This document shows, in pieces, positions 43,841-52,433 of a stretch of DNA of 64,000 nt (the first letter of the stretch is position 1; each line of letters opens with the position of its first letter). The DNA lies in assembly GCF_009789075.1 (NCBI RefSeq), contig NZ_WNXQ01000012.1:41104-105103 (forward strand). The letters run 5' to 3'. Origin of the DNA: Pseudooceanicola pacificus (GTDB lineage Bacteria; Pseudomonadota; Alphaproteobacteria; Rhodobacterales; Rhodobacteraceae). The translations under genes and the position numbers were made by a program. The notes beneath the pieces were generated by a model, which saw only the letters and a list, made by a program, of their open reading frames with translations, ran no database searches and had not been told where the DNA came from.

Positions 43841-44305
43841 TCAGGCGGCGGCAAATTTCAGCGAGACGCCGTTGATGCAGTGCCGCTTGCCCGTGGGCTG
43901 CGGCCCGTCGTTGAAGATATGTCCCAGGTGCGAGCCGCAGCGGCGGCAGTGGCATTCGGTGCGCACCATGCCCAGCGAGCGGTCCTCGCGCGTGGCGACG
44001 GCGTTTGGCAGGGCCTGCCAGAACGACGGCCAGCCGGTGCCGCTGTCGTATTTGGTCTTGCTGGAATAGAGCGGCAGATCGCAGCCCCGGCAGAGGTAGG
44101 TGCCGGCGGCCTTGTTATGCGTCAGATCCGAGGTTCCGGCGCGTTCCGTCCCCTCCTGGCGCATCACCTTGTACTGCGCGGGGGTCAGCATCGCTTTCCA
44201 TTCGGCCGTGGTGCGGGTGACTTCGAAACGGTCCGCCGCGCGGGCCGCAAACGGGGCAAGGCCCGCGAACAGCGTGGCGGCGGCGACAAAATGGCGGCGG
44301 TTCAT
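43841..44305 (-). CDS. msrB: Peptide-methionine (R)-S-oxide reductase, exported
   Basis: Enzyme of 154 residues that reduces methionine-R-sulfoxide. Zinc Cys pairs are visible in 'YLCRGCDLPLY' and 'ECHCRRCGSHLGHIF', and the catalytic Cys in 'GKRHCINGVSL'. The N-terminus is a signal peptide with paired arginines (MNRRHFVAAATLFAGLAPFA), which suggests Tat or Sec export and repair of periplasmic proteins. It lies between osmC and the fasciclin gene on the minus strand. Confidence 0.94.
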   Translation of the reverse strand: MNRRHFVAAATLFAGLAPFAARAADRFEVTRTTAEWKAMLTPAQYKVMRQEGTERAGTSDLTHNKAAGTYLCRGCDLPLYSSKTKYDSGTGWPSFWQALPNAVATREDRSLGMVRTECHCRRCGSHLGHIFNDGPQPTGKRHCINGVSLKFAAA

Positions 44306-44363
44306 GGCATGTCCTCCCGTTCGGGGGTGGTCCGCAGGGCTCCCCTGCGCCAAGTGTGTCGCA

Positions 44364-44392
44364 CCGCCCGGGTGCGGGGCAATCCCGGGCGG
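44364..44392. terminator. Hairpin between fasciclin and msrB genes
   Basis: CCGCCCGGG (44364-44372) pairs exactly with CCCGGGCGG (44384-44392), with partly complementary flanks (CCAAGT and ACTTGG). It lies 21 bp past the fasciclin stop. No T run, so it may be attenuating or an RNA stabiliser. Confidence 0.45.
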
Positions 44393-44413
44393 CACAACTT
44401 GGCGTGAGGCCGA

Positions 44414-44983
44414 TTACATGTCGGACTTCGGCAGCAGCACGTGGTCGATCACATGCACGACGCCGTTCGACTGTTTCACGTCGGCGACGATGACGGTGGC
44501 CTTGTTGCCCATCTCGTCCTGCAGAACGATGTTGTCGCCGTCCATCATGGCCTTCAGCGTGCAGCCGCCAACGGTCGGCACGTCATGCTCGCCGCCGTCA
44601 TCCGCGATCATCTTGCCGATGGCATCCGACATCGCGTCGGCGGCCACAACGTGGCAGGTCAGGATCTTCGTCAGCTGGTCCTTGTTCTCGGGCTTCAGCA
44701 GCTCGGCGACGGTGCCGTCGGGCAGCATGTCAAAGGCTTCGTTGGTGGGCGCGAAGACGGTGAACGGACCTGCACCCATCAGGGTGTCGACCAGGCCGGC
44801 GGCCTTCACGGCGGCAACCAGCGTGGTCAGGTTCGGAGCGTTCGAGGCGTTTTCGGCGATGGTCATCTCGGGCGACATCTCGGCGCCGCCAACGGTCGGG
44901 TTCATCGAGTGGCTCGCAGCAAAGGCTGCGGAGGCGAGTGCGATGGATGCCGCGCCGGCGGTGAGGAAGGTCTTGAAGGACAT
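44414..44983 (-). CDS. Secreted fasciclin-domain protein
   Basis: Protein of 189 residues with a Sec signal peptide ending near 'ASAAFAASHS' and a single FAS1 domain (about 45-188), including 'GPFTVFAPTNEAFDMLP' and the C-terminal 'VVHVIDHVLLP'. FAS1 proteins are adhesive or bind small ligands. In mycobacteria, fasciclin proteins MPT70/MPT83 are the main output of the SigK-RskA pair; the same three families sit together here. A promoter-like element upstream matches one before the sigma gene. Confidence 0.93.
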   Translation of the reverse strand: MSFKTFLTAGAASIALASAAFAASHSMNPTVGGAEMSPEMTIAENASNAPNLTTLVAAVKAAGLVDTLMGAGPFTVFAPTNEAFDMLPDGTVAELLKPENKDQLTKILTCHVVAADAMSDAIGKMIADDGGEHDVPTVGGCTLKAMMDGDNIVLQDEMGNKATVIVADVKQSNGVVHVIDHVLLPKSDM

Positions 44984-45040
44984 TTGATTGCTCCAGTGTC
45001 AAAATTTGTGCCCAGGCTTTGCTGCCCGGGTTACTGGTAG

Positions 45041-45067
45041 CTACGGGGCGCCCCGGCGAATGGTTTC
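45041..45067 (-). promoter_or_regulatory. Candidate ECF promoter of the fasciclin gene
   Basis: On the minus strand GAAACC (complement of 45062-45067) and GTAG (complement of 45041-45044) lie 23 bases apart, first base to first base. The identical spacing of GAAC and GTAG occurs upstream of the sigma gene. The element ends 57 bp before the fasciclin ATG. Confidence 0.4.
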
Positions 45068-45186
45068 AAAACAATCCGGACCCGGTAAACACTTAAATGT
45101 GAAAATAAAATTTGATCCGAACGCACGGAGGCGGACCCGCCCCGCGGGGGGCGATCCGGCTGCCATTCGTTGCGCCGTGCGGCCCG

Positions 45187-45276
45187 TCAGGCGCGCAGCA
45201 GGACCTCGGCCAGTATCGCCAGGGCGATGACGATCACGATAAAAATCCAGACCCAGATTCGGCGGCTGCGCGGCAT
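45187..45276 (-). CDS. 29-residue single-pass membrane peptide
   Basis: A small frame begins MPRSRRIWVWIFIVIVIALA and ends 'EVLLRA', giving a basic N-terminus and one hydrophobic helix. GGAG lies five bases before the ATG. Short TM peptides of this form are easy to miss; it lies between the anti-sigma and fasciclin genes on the same strand, so it may belong to the sigma regulon or be the tail of the sigma operon. Function unknown. Confidence 0.55.
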   Translation of the reverse strand: MPRSRRIWVWIFIVIVIALAILAEVLLRA

Positions 45277-45416
45277 GTTCACTCCTGTTCGGTCCGGCGC
45301 GCCACGGGAACAGGCGCGACCGGCATCCGCACATACGGCGTCCGGCGCTGTTCTGTTTCAGAAAACCGAAAATACCCGGCGCGGCTGACCCGCTGCCGGG
45401 ATCGGCCGCGCCCGGT

Positions 45417-46106
45417 TCAGGCGGGCGAGACCTGGCCCACGGCCAGCACATCGCCGGTCGGCGCGCCGGTGGGCGAACCGCCCTCGGGCTCGTCCGAGAT
45501 GGCGAGCGTTCCGCCCGGCAGTCCGGCGGCGATCGGCGCGGGTAGGACGATGCGTTCGTCATCCGCGCCCGTCGGCCAGACCATGACGGACACCGGCGCG
45601 TTCGACCCGGCGATCAGCCAGAATTCCAGCGAGCGCCCGGGCGCGGCCTGCCCCGCCAGCCGCACCAGATGCAGGCTGCCGGTATCGGCGTCATAGGCCG
45701 CGCGGAAGCGCAGCGAACTGTCCTGCGCCTCGACCCGTGCCACGAATTCCGGCTGGTTCGCCGGACCCAGCAGGCCCGAGGAAATGACGACAAAGGCCAG
45801 CCCTGCGGCGGCGACGGCCCCCACGAACATCCGCACGATCCCCAGGCGCTGCAACAGCGAGGGTGCCCGTTCGGTGCCGAACAGCACCTCCGAGATCGAC
45901 ACGAAGACACCGGGCGGGGGCAGTTCCTCGGGGATGCCGTCGGTCATCACGGCGAAGTCGTCGGCCCACACGGCGACACTGTCGCGAAGCGCGGGCTCCA
46001 CGTTCATCCGCGCCTCAAGCGCGCGCGACGTCTCGTCATCCAGCAGCCCCAGAATGTATTCTGCGGCGAGGATGCGATCGTCTTCAGTGTCAGCCGGGAT
46101 GCTCAT
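45417..46106 (-). CDS. RskA-like anti-sigma factor
   Basis: Protein of 229 residues: a cytoplasmic N-terminal sigma-binding part ('DRILAAEYILGLLDDETSRA'), one membrane helix (about 92-113) and a periplasmic C-terminal domain with 'SLEFWLIAGSNAPVSVMVW', typical of RskA/anti-sigma-K proteins. It has no zinc HxxxCxxC motif. Its start overlaps the sigma gene stop as ATGA. It should hold the sigma factor until an envelope signal triggers proteolysis or release. Confidence 0.9.
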   Translation of the reverse strand: MSIPADTEDDRILAAEYILGLLDDETSRALEARMNVEPALRDSVAVWADDFAVMTDGIPEELPPPGVFVSISEVLFGTERAPSLLQRLGIVRMFVGAVAAAGLAFVVISSGLLGPANQPEFVARVEAQDSSLRFRAAYDADTGSLHLVRLAGQAAPGRSLEFWLIAGSNAPVSVMVWPTGADDERIVLPAPIAAGLPGGTLAISDEPEGGSPTGAPTGDVLAVGQVSPA

Positions 46107-46645
46107 CGCTCCAGGCACTCCCTCAATTTCAACAGGCTGCGGCGCAGCCATGTTCGCATCGTGTTCAACGGCACGCCGAAGCGGTCCGCAAGATCCGCAT
46201 AGGTTTCCCCATGCAGGTAAGCCAGCCTGACCGCGGATGCGCGGTCTTCGGGCAGTTCGTCGAGGCAGCCGACAAGCCGGCCCCTCTCGGAAGAGGCAAT
46301 CGCCATCGCCTCGGGTCCAGGAGCGCCATCCGGCAGCTCCTCGGCCTTGTCCAGCCCCTCTCCCTTGGCTCGGCGCGCCCTCAGCCGGTCGATGGCATGA
46401 TTGCGTGCGATGGTGATCAGCCACGTCATCGGACTGAATCCACCTGCCTTGTACCTATCCGCGTTGCGCCAGACCTTGACGAAGACCTCTTGCAACGCAT
46501 CTTCTGCTTCTGGCCTCGAATTCAATATACGCAGGCAGATTCCGAAAAGTTTCGCGGATGTCAGTTCATAGAGCCGGGAAAATGCGGCACGGTCGCGTAG
46601 CGCCGTCCGGGCAATGAGCTCTTCGATGTCCGCCCGCGTGGCCAT
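46103..46645 (-). CDS. ECF sigma factor, SigK-like
   Basis: RNA polymerase sigma-70 family factor of 180 residues with only regions 2 and 4. Region 2 includes '[20 protein letters not shown]' and '[16 protein letters not shown]'; region 4 includes '[20 protein letters not shown]' and '[18 protein letters not shown]'. It is coupled to the RskA-like anti-sigma gene. The fasciclin, MsrB and OsmC genes that follow on the same strand are candidate targets, based on context and a shared promoter-like pattern. Confidence 0.93.
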   Translation of the reverse strand: MATRADIEELIARTALRDRAAFSRLYELTSAKLFGICLRILNSRPEAEDALQEVFVKVWRNADRYKAGGFSPMTWLITIARNHAIDRLRARRAKGEGLDKAEELPDGAPGPEAMAIASSERGRLVGCLDELPEDRASAVRLAYLHGETYADLADRFGVPLNTMRTWLRRSLLKLRECLER

Positions 46646-46678
46646 TCCGGCTTCTGCCCTCTCTCTGGAGCCAGTGCG

Positions 46679-46706
46679 CTACACTGGTGCCCAACCCCGT
46701 TGTTCC
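46679..46706 (-). promoter_or_regulatory. Candidate autoregulated promoter of the ECF sigma gene
   Basis: On the minus strand GGAAC (complement of 46702-46706) and GTAG (complement of 46679-46682) stand at the same 23-base offset seen before the fasciclin gene, 33 bp ahead of the sigma ATG. Confidence 0.4.
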
Positions 46707-46770
46707 TCTTGTGTCCGACCCCGATATGAGGCACGACGGTCCGTGCAATTCGAGGCCCTACCAGAAGGAC

Positions 46771-47763
46771 ATGTCGACCATGGCGGACGGATCGACCGAT
46801 ATCAACGCTAAACCGACCGAAGAAATTTCGGTCCGCGAAGTCTTCGGTATCGACACCGACATGATCGTGAAGGGCTTCGAGAACATCACCGACCGGGTGC
46901 CCGAGACCGACAGCACCTACAAGTTCGACCCGGACACCACGCTGGCCATCCTCGCGGGGTTCAGCCACAACCGCCGGGTGATGATCCAGGGCTACCACGG
47001 CACCGGCAAGTCGACCCATATCGAACAGGTCGCCGCCCGGCTGAAATGGCCCTGCGTGCGGGTGAACCTCGACAGCCACATCAGCCGGATCGACCTGATC
47101 GGCAAGGATGCGATCAAGCTGCGCGACGGCAAGCAGGTGACGGAATTCCACGAAGGGATCCTGCCCTGGGCCCTGCGCAACCCGACCGCCATCGTCTTTG
47201 ACGAATATGACGCGGGCCGCGCCGACGTGATGTTCGTGATCCAGCGCGTGCTGGAACATGACGGCAAGCTGACCCTGCTGGACCAGAACGAAGTCATCAC
47301 GCCCAACAAGTATTTCCGCCTGTTCGCGACCTCGAACACCGTGGGTCTGGGCGACACGACCGGCCTTTATCACGGCACCCAGCAGATCAACCAGGCCCAG
47401 ATGGACCGCTGGTCCCTGGTGGCGACGCTGAACTACCTGTCGATCGACGCGGAAACCGCGATCGTGCTGGCCAAGGCGCCGCATTACAACAACGAGAAGG
47501 GCCGCAAGACGGTCAAGCAGATGGTCACCGTGGCCGATCTGACCCGGACCGCCTTTATGAACGGCGACCTCTCGACCGTGATGTCGCCCCGGACGGTGAT
47601 CACCTGGGCGCAGAACGCCGAGATCTTCCGCTCCATCGGCTATGCCTTCCGCCTGACCTTCCTGAACAAATGCGACGAGCTGGAGCGCCAGACCGTGGCC
47701 GAGTTCTATCAGCGCTGTTTCGACGAGGAACTGCCCGAAAGCGCGGCGTCGATGGCCAGCTGA
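46771..47763 (+). CDS. cobS: Aerobic cobaltochelatase subunit CobS
   Basis: AAA+ ATPase of 330 residues that with CobT and CobN inserts cobalt into hydrogenobyrinic acid a,c-diamide. Walker A '[18 protein letters not shown]' (about 75-90), Walker B '[16 protein letters not shown]' and sensor '[11 protein letters not shown]' are clear. Two starts are possible, 46771 (MSTMADG) and 46780 (MADGSTD); AAGGA lies closer than ideal to the first and at good distance for the second. A strong terminator follows. CobT is encoded 2.2 kb downstream. Confidence 0.95.
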   Translation: MSTMADGSTDINAKPTEEISVREVFGIDTDMIVKGFENITDRVPETDSTYKFDPDTTLAILAGFSHNRRVMIQGYHGTGKSTHIEQVAARLKWPCVRVNLDSHISRIDLIGKDAIKLRDGKQVTEFHEGILPWALRNPTAIVFDEYDAGRADVMFVIQRVLEHDGKLTLLDQNEVITPNKYFRLFATSNTVGLGDTTGLYHGTQQINQAQMDRWSLVATLNYLSIDAETAIVLAKAPHYNNEKGRKTVKQMVTVADLTRTAFMNGDLSTVMSPRTVITWAQNAEIFRSIGYAFRLTFLNKCDELERQTVAEFYQRCFDEELPESAASMAS

Positions 47764-47797
47764 GGCGCCGGACGCCCTGCCATGCCAAAGGATCGAA

Positions 47798-47824
47798 GGG
47801 GTCGTGGAAACACGGCCCCTTTTT
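47798..47824 (+). terminator. Intrinsic terminator after cobS
   Basis: GGGGTCGTG (47798-47806), GAAA loop, CACGGCCCC (47811-47819), then five T residues. One G-T pair in the stem. It lies 35 bp past the cobS stop. Confidence 0.85.
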
Positions 47825-48019
47825 CCATTCCCGCCCCCGCGCATTTGCCCGGCCCCCGGGGGGCGCCGAGTCGGGCGGTCAACTTTTCGGGAGTGTCGGA
47901 ACCGCCCCTGCCGGGCGACGTTTAGCATCATGACGTCATGGCATCATCCAAAAGCCACAGGCGAAAAGTTTTCATTCCGCTTAATTGATCGGCAATCGCG
48001 ATGAATTACTATTCACCAC

Positions 48020-48406
48020 ATGGCAAAGCTTCGCCTGACACTGGCCGTCACGGCTGCATGGCTCCCCCTCGCCGCGGGGGCGGTGGACAGCACGGGCCAG
48101 CAGGATGCCCTGACCCTGTTCGCGACATGCACCGGCCGGCTGTCGGCCCTGATGGAACACCAATGGCTCACCGACGGCCCGCAATCCGAAGAAACCGCCA
48201 GGACCCGCGCCCGCATGATCGGCTTGCTGGAAACGGTGATGCCCCCCGGCGCGGGGGCCGAGGTGCTGCATCGCCGGATCGAGGCCAAGATGGCGCAGGC
48301 CGCGTTGCTGGGTCAGGCGACATTCGCGACCGACCCGCGGCGCGCCGCCACGGCGCGGCGCTTGGCCGCGCTGCAACTGGCGCAATGCGAACGGCTCTTG
48401 CTCTGA
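48020..48406 (+). CDS. Hypothetical exported protein
   Basis: Protein of 128 residues with a signal peptide (MAKLRLTLAVTAAWLPLAAG) and a mature, helix-rich domain that has two Cys ('TCTGRLSALMEHQWL' and 'AQCERLLL'). No family is recognised. It overlaps the next small gene by 22 bp, and both begin with signal peptides and keep paired Cys, so they probably work together in the periplasm. The region just upstream (47826-48019) is unusually AT-rich for this genome. Confidence 0.65.
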   Translation: MAKLRLTLAVTAAWLPLAAGAVDSTGQQDALTLFATCTGRLSALMEHQWLTDGPQSEETARTRARMIGLLETVMPPGAGAEVLHRRIEAKMAQAALLGQATFATDPRRAATARRLAALQLAQCERLLL

Positions 48407-48705
48407 TGCTGCTGGCGGCTCCGGCCGCCGCGGCCACGGCGGACGATTATGCCCGCTGCGCCGCGCTCTGGTACGGGATGGTCGACGCGGCCGAGGACCT
48501 GCCCGGCTTCATCCAGGACACTTCGGATGCAAAGGCCCTCGCCCGCAGGTTCGGGGATGCGGCGGGCGCGGGCTCCCGGGCGCTCATCGCTGAGGAACGC
48601 CCGGGGATGGAGCTGCTGTTCCGCGCCTATGTCGGCGGCGACGAGCAGAGCATCCGGCTGTTTGACCGGCTCGCCGCGCGCTGCGACGAGATCCAGCCGA
48701 AGTGA
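48385..48705 (+). CDS. Hypothetical exported protein
   Basis: Protein of 106 residues that starts MRTALALMLLAAPAAAATAD, a clear signal peptide, and has two Cys ('YARCAALWYGMVD' and 'AARCDEIQP') in a helical domain. It overlaps the preceding gene by 22 bp and stops 5 bp before the end of the convergent FMN reductase. Both small proteins look like periplasmic helical bundles, but no known family was identified. Confidence 0.65.
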   Translation: MRTALALMLLAAPAAAATADDYARCAALWYGMVDAAEDLPGFIQDTSDAKALARRFGDAAGAGSRALIAEERPGMELLFRAYVGGDEQSIRLFDRLAARCDEIQPK

Positions 48706-48709
48706 CGGG

Positions 48710-49330
48710 TCAGGCCGCCTTGCGCTCTTCCGCGGCACGCGCGCCCTTGAGCAGGTCGGCCCACCAGTAGAGTTCGTCCAGCATCGCGGCGGCCGAGGGG
48801 GCCAGCACGGCGTCGATCTCGGCGATCGAGGCATCGGCATTGCCGCCCATCGGATGCACCTTCATCAACTCGCCGCCGCCGATATGCACGGCCGAGGCCA
48901 CGTTCACCATGCGCAGTTCCACCGCGATGGCGCGCAGATGCTCCACCGCACGGGCCGCGCCGACACCGCCATAGCCGACCACGGCCGCGGGCTTGCGGGC
49001 CCATTCGTTGAACGCCTGATCCAGCGCGTTTTTCAGCGCGCCCGAAATGGAATGGTTGTACTCGGCGGTGACGAACACATATCCGTCATACTGCGCCAGG
49101 GTCTCCTGCCATTTGACCGCCTTCGGATCCTTCGACGGCATCCATTTGTTCGAGGCCATCTCATCGAACATCGGCAGGTCGAAGTCGGCCAGATCGAGGA
49201 TATCGGCGGTCATCCGGCCATCGGCGATGATCTTGTCCTTGATCCATTCAGCGGGCTTGTGACCCCAGCGGGTCGGGCGCGTCGTGCCGAGGATCACGGC
49301 GATGTTAGGATTTGAATGGGTATTGGTCAT
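48710..49330 (-). CDS. NAD(P)H-dependent FMN reductase family protein
   Basis: Flavodoxin-like protein of 206 residues. 'IAVILGTTRPTRWGHKPAEW' is the phosphate-binding start, and 'DGYVFVTAEYNHSISGALKNAL' is the flavin-binding hallmark of the FMN_red family (quinone, azo or chromate reductases). Tyr and Asn positions for FMN contact are present. It is divergent from an HxlR regulator, a usual arrangement for quinone- or electrophile-responsive reductases. Confidence 0.93.
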   Translation of the reverse strand: MTNTHSNPNIAVILGTTRPTRWGHKPAEWIKDKIIADGRMTADILDLADFDLPMFDEMASNKWMPSKDPKAVKWQETLAQYDGYVFVTAEYNHSISGALKNALDQAFNEWARKPAAVVGYGGVGAARAVEHLRAIAVELRMVNVASAVHIGGGELMKVHPMGGNADASIAEIDAVLAPSAAAMLDELYWWADLLKGARAAEERKAA

Positions 49331-49412
49331 GGCACACTCCGTCCGGGATATGGTTTCTTTTGGTAACTACAGATAGAAGAGACACCGCCACGAGTCGCAA
49401 GGAGGCACCTTC

Positions 49413-49874
49413 ATGAAACCTGAGGATCTGGGGGTCAATGCACGCACAGCCATTGTGCAGAACCACACTGATTGTGTTCAAGCCACTGAGAAGTGGAAGG
49501 AATTTCACGGAGCCGACAAAAGCTGCATGGCCGTGTCCGGTATGCTGCAGCGCATCGGGGACAAGTGGACGGTGCTTGTGGTGAGCTATCTCGGCGAGGG
49601 TCCGATGCGTTTCAACGAGCTGCGCAAGGGGATCGGCAACATCAGTCAGAAGATGCTGACCACCACCCTGCGCAATCTGGAACGCGACGGCATGGTGACC
49701 CGGACGGTGACACCCACGCGTCCGCCCGCGGTGGAATACGAGCTGACGGAAATCGGCCACTGCCTGCTGGTCCCGGTCAGCGGCCTGGCCCGATGGGCGC
49801 TGGAGAACCTCGAACGGATCGAGGCCGCCCGGGCCGAATACGACGCCCGCAGCGGGACCGCCGCAAGCGAATGA
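49413..49874 (+). CDS. HxlR family transcriptional regulator
   Basis: Winged-helix regulator of 153 residues. '[21 protein letters not shown]' is the family start, with a Cys (about residue 38) in the place where redox-sensing HxlR proteins such as HypR and YodB carry a reactive thiol. '[20 protein letters not shown]' is the recognition region. It probably represses the divergent FMN reductase and responds to quinones or aldehydes. AGGAGG precedes the ATG. A second Cys (about residue 21) lies in the N-terminal extension. Confidence 0.92.
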   Translation: MKPEDLGVNARTAIVQNHTDCVQATEKWKEFHGADKSCMAVSGMLQRIGDKWTVLVVSYLGEGPMRFNELRKGIGNISQKMLTTTLRNLERDGMVTRTVTPTRPPAVEYELTEIGHCLLVPVSGLARWALENLERIEAARAEYDARSGTAASE

Positions 49875-49945
49875 GCGGCCTCGGTCAGCCCTTCACGCGC
49901 GCGGATCCACTTGCCGGGGACGCGGCGGAGTGCTTTACCGGGACC

Positions 49946-51823
49946 ATGAGCAAGCCGACCGACAACCCAGCAGATCCGTTCAAGAAGGCCCTGGCCGAGG
50001 CCACCAAGGTCATGGCCCACGACCCGGACCTGAACGTCACCTATTCCGTCGACCCTTCGGGCAAGTCGGGCGACAGCCTGCGCCTGCCGCAGGTCAGCCG
50101 CCGGATGACCAAGGACGAGGTCCTGCTGGCCCGCGGCACCGCCGATGCGCTGGCGCTGCACCACCGCTATCACGACGCCCAGACCCACGCCAAATACGTG
50201 CCGCCGGGCGAGATGGCCCGCGATCTCTACGAGGCGATGGAGACGGCGCGCTGCGAAGCCATGGGCGCGCGCGACATGCCCGGCACGGCCAAGAACATCG
50301 ACGCCAAGATCGGCGCCGAGGCGCGGCGCATGGGGTACGACCAGATCACCCAGGCCGCCGACGCCCCCCTGCCCGTGGCGGCCGGATACCTCGTGCGCCA
50401 TCTGGCGACGGGCCGCGAGATGCCCCAGGGCGCGCAGAACGTGATGGAGCTGTGGCGCGGGTTCATCGAGGATCAGGCCGGCGGCACGCTGGAGAACCTG
50501 AACGACAAGCTGGCGGACCAGACCGAATTCGCCCGATTCGCCCGCAAGATCATCGACGACCTGGGCTATGGCGACCAGCTGGGCGAGGATCCGGACGGCA
50601 CCGACGACGACAGCCCCGATGACGCCCAGGAGGGCGACGAGGAAGAGGAACAGCCCGACAGCACCGGCAGCGACGACCAACAGGACGACGAGGCCGAGGC
50701 CAACCCCGAACAGAGCCAGGACGAACAGCAGGATCCCTCCGAGGCGCAGGTCTCGATGGACGAGATGGCCGACCAGGAGATGGGCGAGGAAGCCGAGATG
50801 CCCGAAGGCGAGGCCCCGCTGGAGCCGCCCGCCCCCGCGCCCGCCTCTGAGGCCGATCCGAATTACATCGTCTACAACAACGAGAATGACGAGGAGGTGT
50901 CCGCCGAGGACCTCGCCGATCCGGTGGAGCTGGAACGCCTGCGCGCCTATCTCGACCAGCAGCTCGAACCGCTGAAGGGCGCCGTCTCGCGTCTGGCCAA
51001 CAAGCTGCAGCGGCGGTTGCAGGCGCAGCAGAACCGCTCGTGGGAATTCGACCGCGAGGAAGGCATCCTCGACGCTGGCCGGCTGGCCCGCGTGGTGGCC
51101 AACCCGACGACGCCGCTGTCCTTCAAGGTCGAAAAGGACACCGAGTTCCGCGACACCATCGTGACCCTGCTGCTGGACAACTCGGGCTCGATGCGGGGCC
51201 GGCCGATTTCCATCGCCGCGATCTGTGCCGACGTGCTGGCCCGCACGCTGGAGCGTTGCAACGTCAAGGTCGAGATCCTGGGGTTCACCACCCGCGCCTG
51301 GAAGGGCGGGCAGGCGCGCGAGAAATGGCTGGCCGACGGCCGCCCGCAGCAGCCCGGCCGCCTGAACGACCTGCGCCACATCGTCTACAAGAGCGCCGAT
51401 GCCCCGCTCCGCCGGGCCCGTGCGAACCTGGGCCTGATGATGAAAGAGGGCCTGCTGAAGGAAAACATCGACGGCGAGGCGCTGGAATGGGCGCACCGGC
51501 GCATGGCCGGACGGCGCGAGGCGCGCAAGATCCTGATGGTGATTTCCGACGGCGCGCCGGTCGACGATTCGACCCTGTCGGTGAACCCGGCGAATTTCCT
51601 GGAAAAGCACCTGCGCGACGTGATCGCCATGGTCGAGAAAAGGAAGATGGTCGAACTGATCGCCATCGGCATCGGCCATGACGTGACGCGCTATTACGAT
51701 CGGGCGGTGACGATCACCGACGTGGATCAGCTGGCCGGCGCGATGACCGAACAGCTTGCCTCGCTCTTCGACAACGACCCGCGCGCAAGGGCACGCATTT
51801 TCGGGATCAAGAAAGCCGGTTGA
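49946..51823 (+). CDS. cobT: Aerobic cobaltochelatase subunit CobT
   Basis: Protein of 625 residues. An N-terminal helical part (about 1-215) is followed by a long acidic linker (about 215-320, rich in Asp, Glu and Gln) and a C-terminal VWA domain (about 405-620) with the MIDAS motif in '[15 protein letters not shown]'. This is the CobT layout; it forms a ring complex with CobS that drives cobalt insertion by CobN. The ATG at 49946 is chosen because longer frames overlap the HxlR gene. A hairpin follows the stop. Confidence 0.95.
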   Translation: MSKPTDNPADPFKKALAEATKVMAHDPDLNVTYSVDPSGKSGDSLRLPQVSRRMTKDEVLLARGTADALALHHRYHDAQTHAKYVPPGEMARDLYEAMETARCEAMGARDMPGTAKNIDAKIGAEARRMGYDQITQAADAPLPVAAGYLVRHLATGREMPQGAQNVMELWRGFIEDQAGGTLENLNDKLADQTEFARFARKIIDDLGYGDQLGEDPDGTDDDSPDDAQEGDEEEEQPDSTGSDDQQDDEAEANPEQSQDEQQDPSEAQVSMDEMADQEMGEEAEMPEGEAPLEPPAPAPASEADPNYIVYNNENDEEVSAEDLADPVELERLRAYLDQQLEPLKGAVSRLANKLQRRLQAQQNRSWEFDREEGILDAGRLARVVANPTTPLSFKVEKDTEFRDTIVTLLLDNSGSMRGRPISIAAICADVLARTLERCNVKVEILGFTTRAWKGGQAREKWLADGRPQQPGRLNDLRHIVYKSADAPLRRARANLGLMMKEGLLKENIDGEALEWAHRRMAGRREARKILMVISDGAPVDDSTLSVNPANFLEKHLRDVIAMVEKRKMVELIAIGIGHDVTRYYDRAVTITDVDQLAGAMTEQLASLFDNDPRARARIFGIKKAG

Positions 51824-52433
51824 GGGCCGGGGCACGGTGGTGCCCCTGGCCAGGGGCGGGTCATTCCGGCCGGGCACGTTGGCCTTTGTGACGTGCCCAC
51901 AGACGCTGCCCCCCGCGCAGAATCTCCGCATTCTTGCCCGCTCGGGTTCCAGGCCACGCCGCGGCGCGATCCGCCGCCATTGCCGCGCCATCGTCCGGGA
52001 AACCGGCCGCGCCGTGCCCGAGGTGTCGCGCTGTGTCCGGGCGAGCTCAGCCCCCCGAGACAGACGTGTGACGGCATCGCATCACGCACCCGCCCGGGCG
52101 TCGCGGCGCCGCCTTTCGGGCCGTGTTTCGCGTGGCTTGCGGTGCGGTGTCGGGACCGGCGACTTGCGCCTGTTCGCCCGCTCAGGTCGGGTGGCCGGGG
52201 TGTCAGACATCCGACTCTCGCCCCAGGTGGCGGGACGAACGGTCTGCGGATAGTGGCCACCAAACGGTGGAACTTCGGAATGTAACGATCTGACAAATAA
52301 ATAAAATCATGCAGACGGACCCCGATCCGCGCCGCCCCGTACCCCTCCAACATTCCGCGCCGCAGCATCAATCCGCTTGCGTTCTACCGCGCGGTAAGGT
52401 TCCCTGCGCACCTGACATGACGCGGAGACCCCG
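51824..52433. other. 610-bp intergenic region after cobT
   Basis: No gene is convincing; open frames on both strands show no family likeness. It begins with a perfect hairpin GGGGCAC (51829-51835)/GTGCCCC (51840-51846), a probable cobT terminator without T run, and ends with an AT-rich patch (about 52270-52310) that may hold the promoter of the aminopeptidase gene. Confidence 0.45.

Noticed and set aside
45041..45562. Minus-strand frame of 173 codons between anti-sigma and fasciclin genes
   Set aside because: Arg/Pro/Ser-rich with no family likeness; a different frame in the same place gives the more convincing 29-residue membrane peptide.
51756..52285. Plus-strand and minus-strand frames in the gap after cobT
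   Set aside because: They overlap cobT in other frames or consist of Arg/Pro/Ala-rich residues with no ribosome-binding site or family match.
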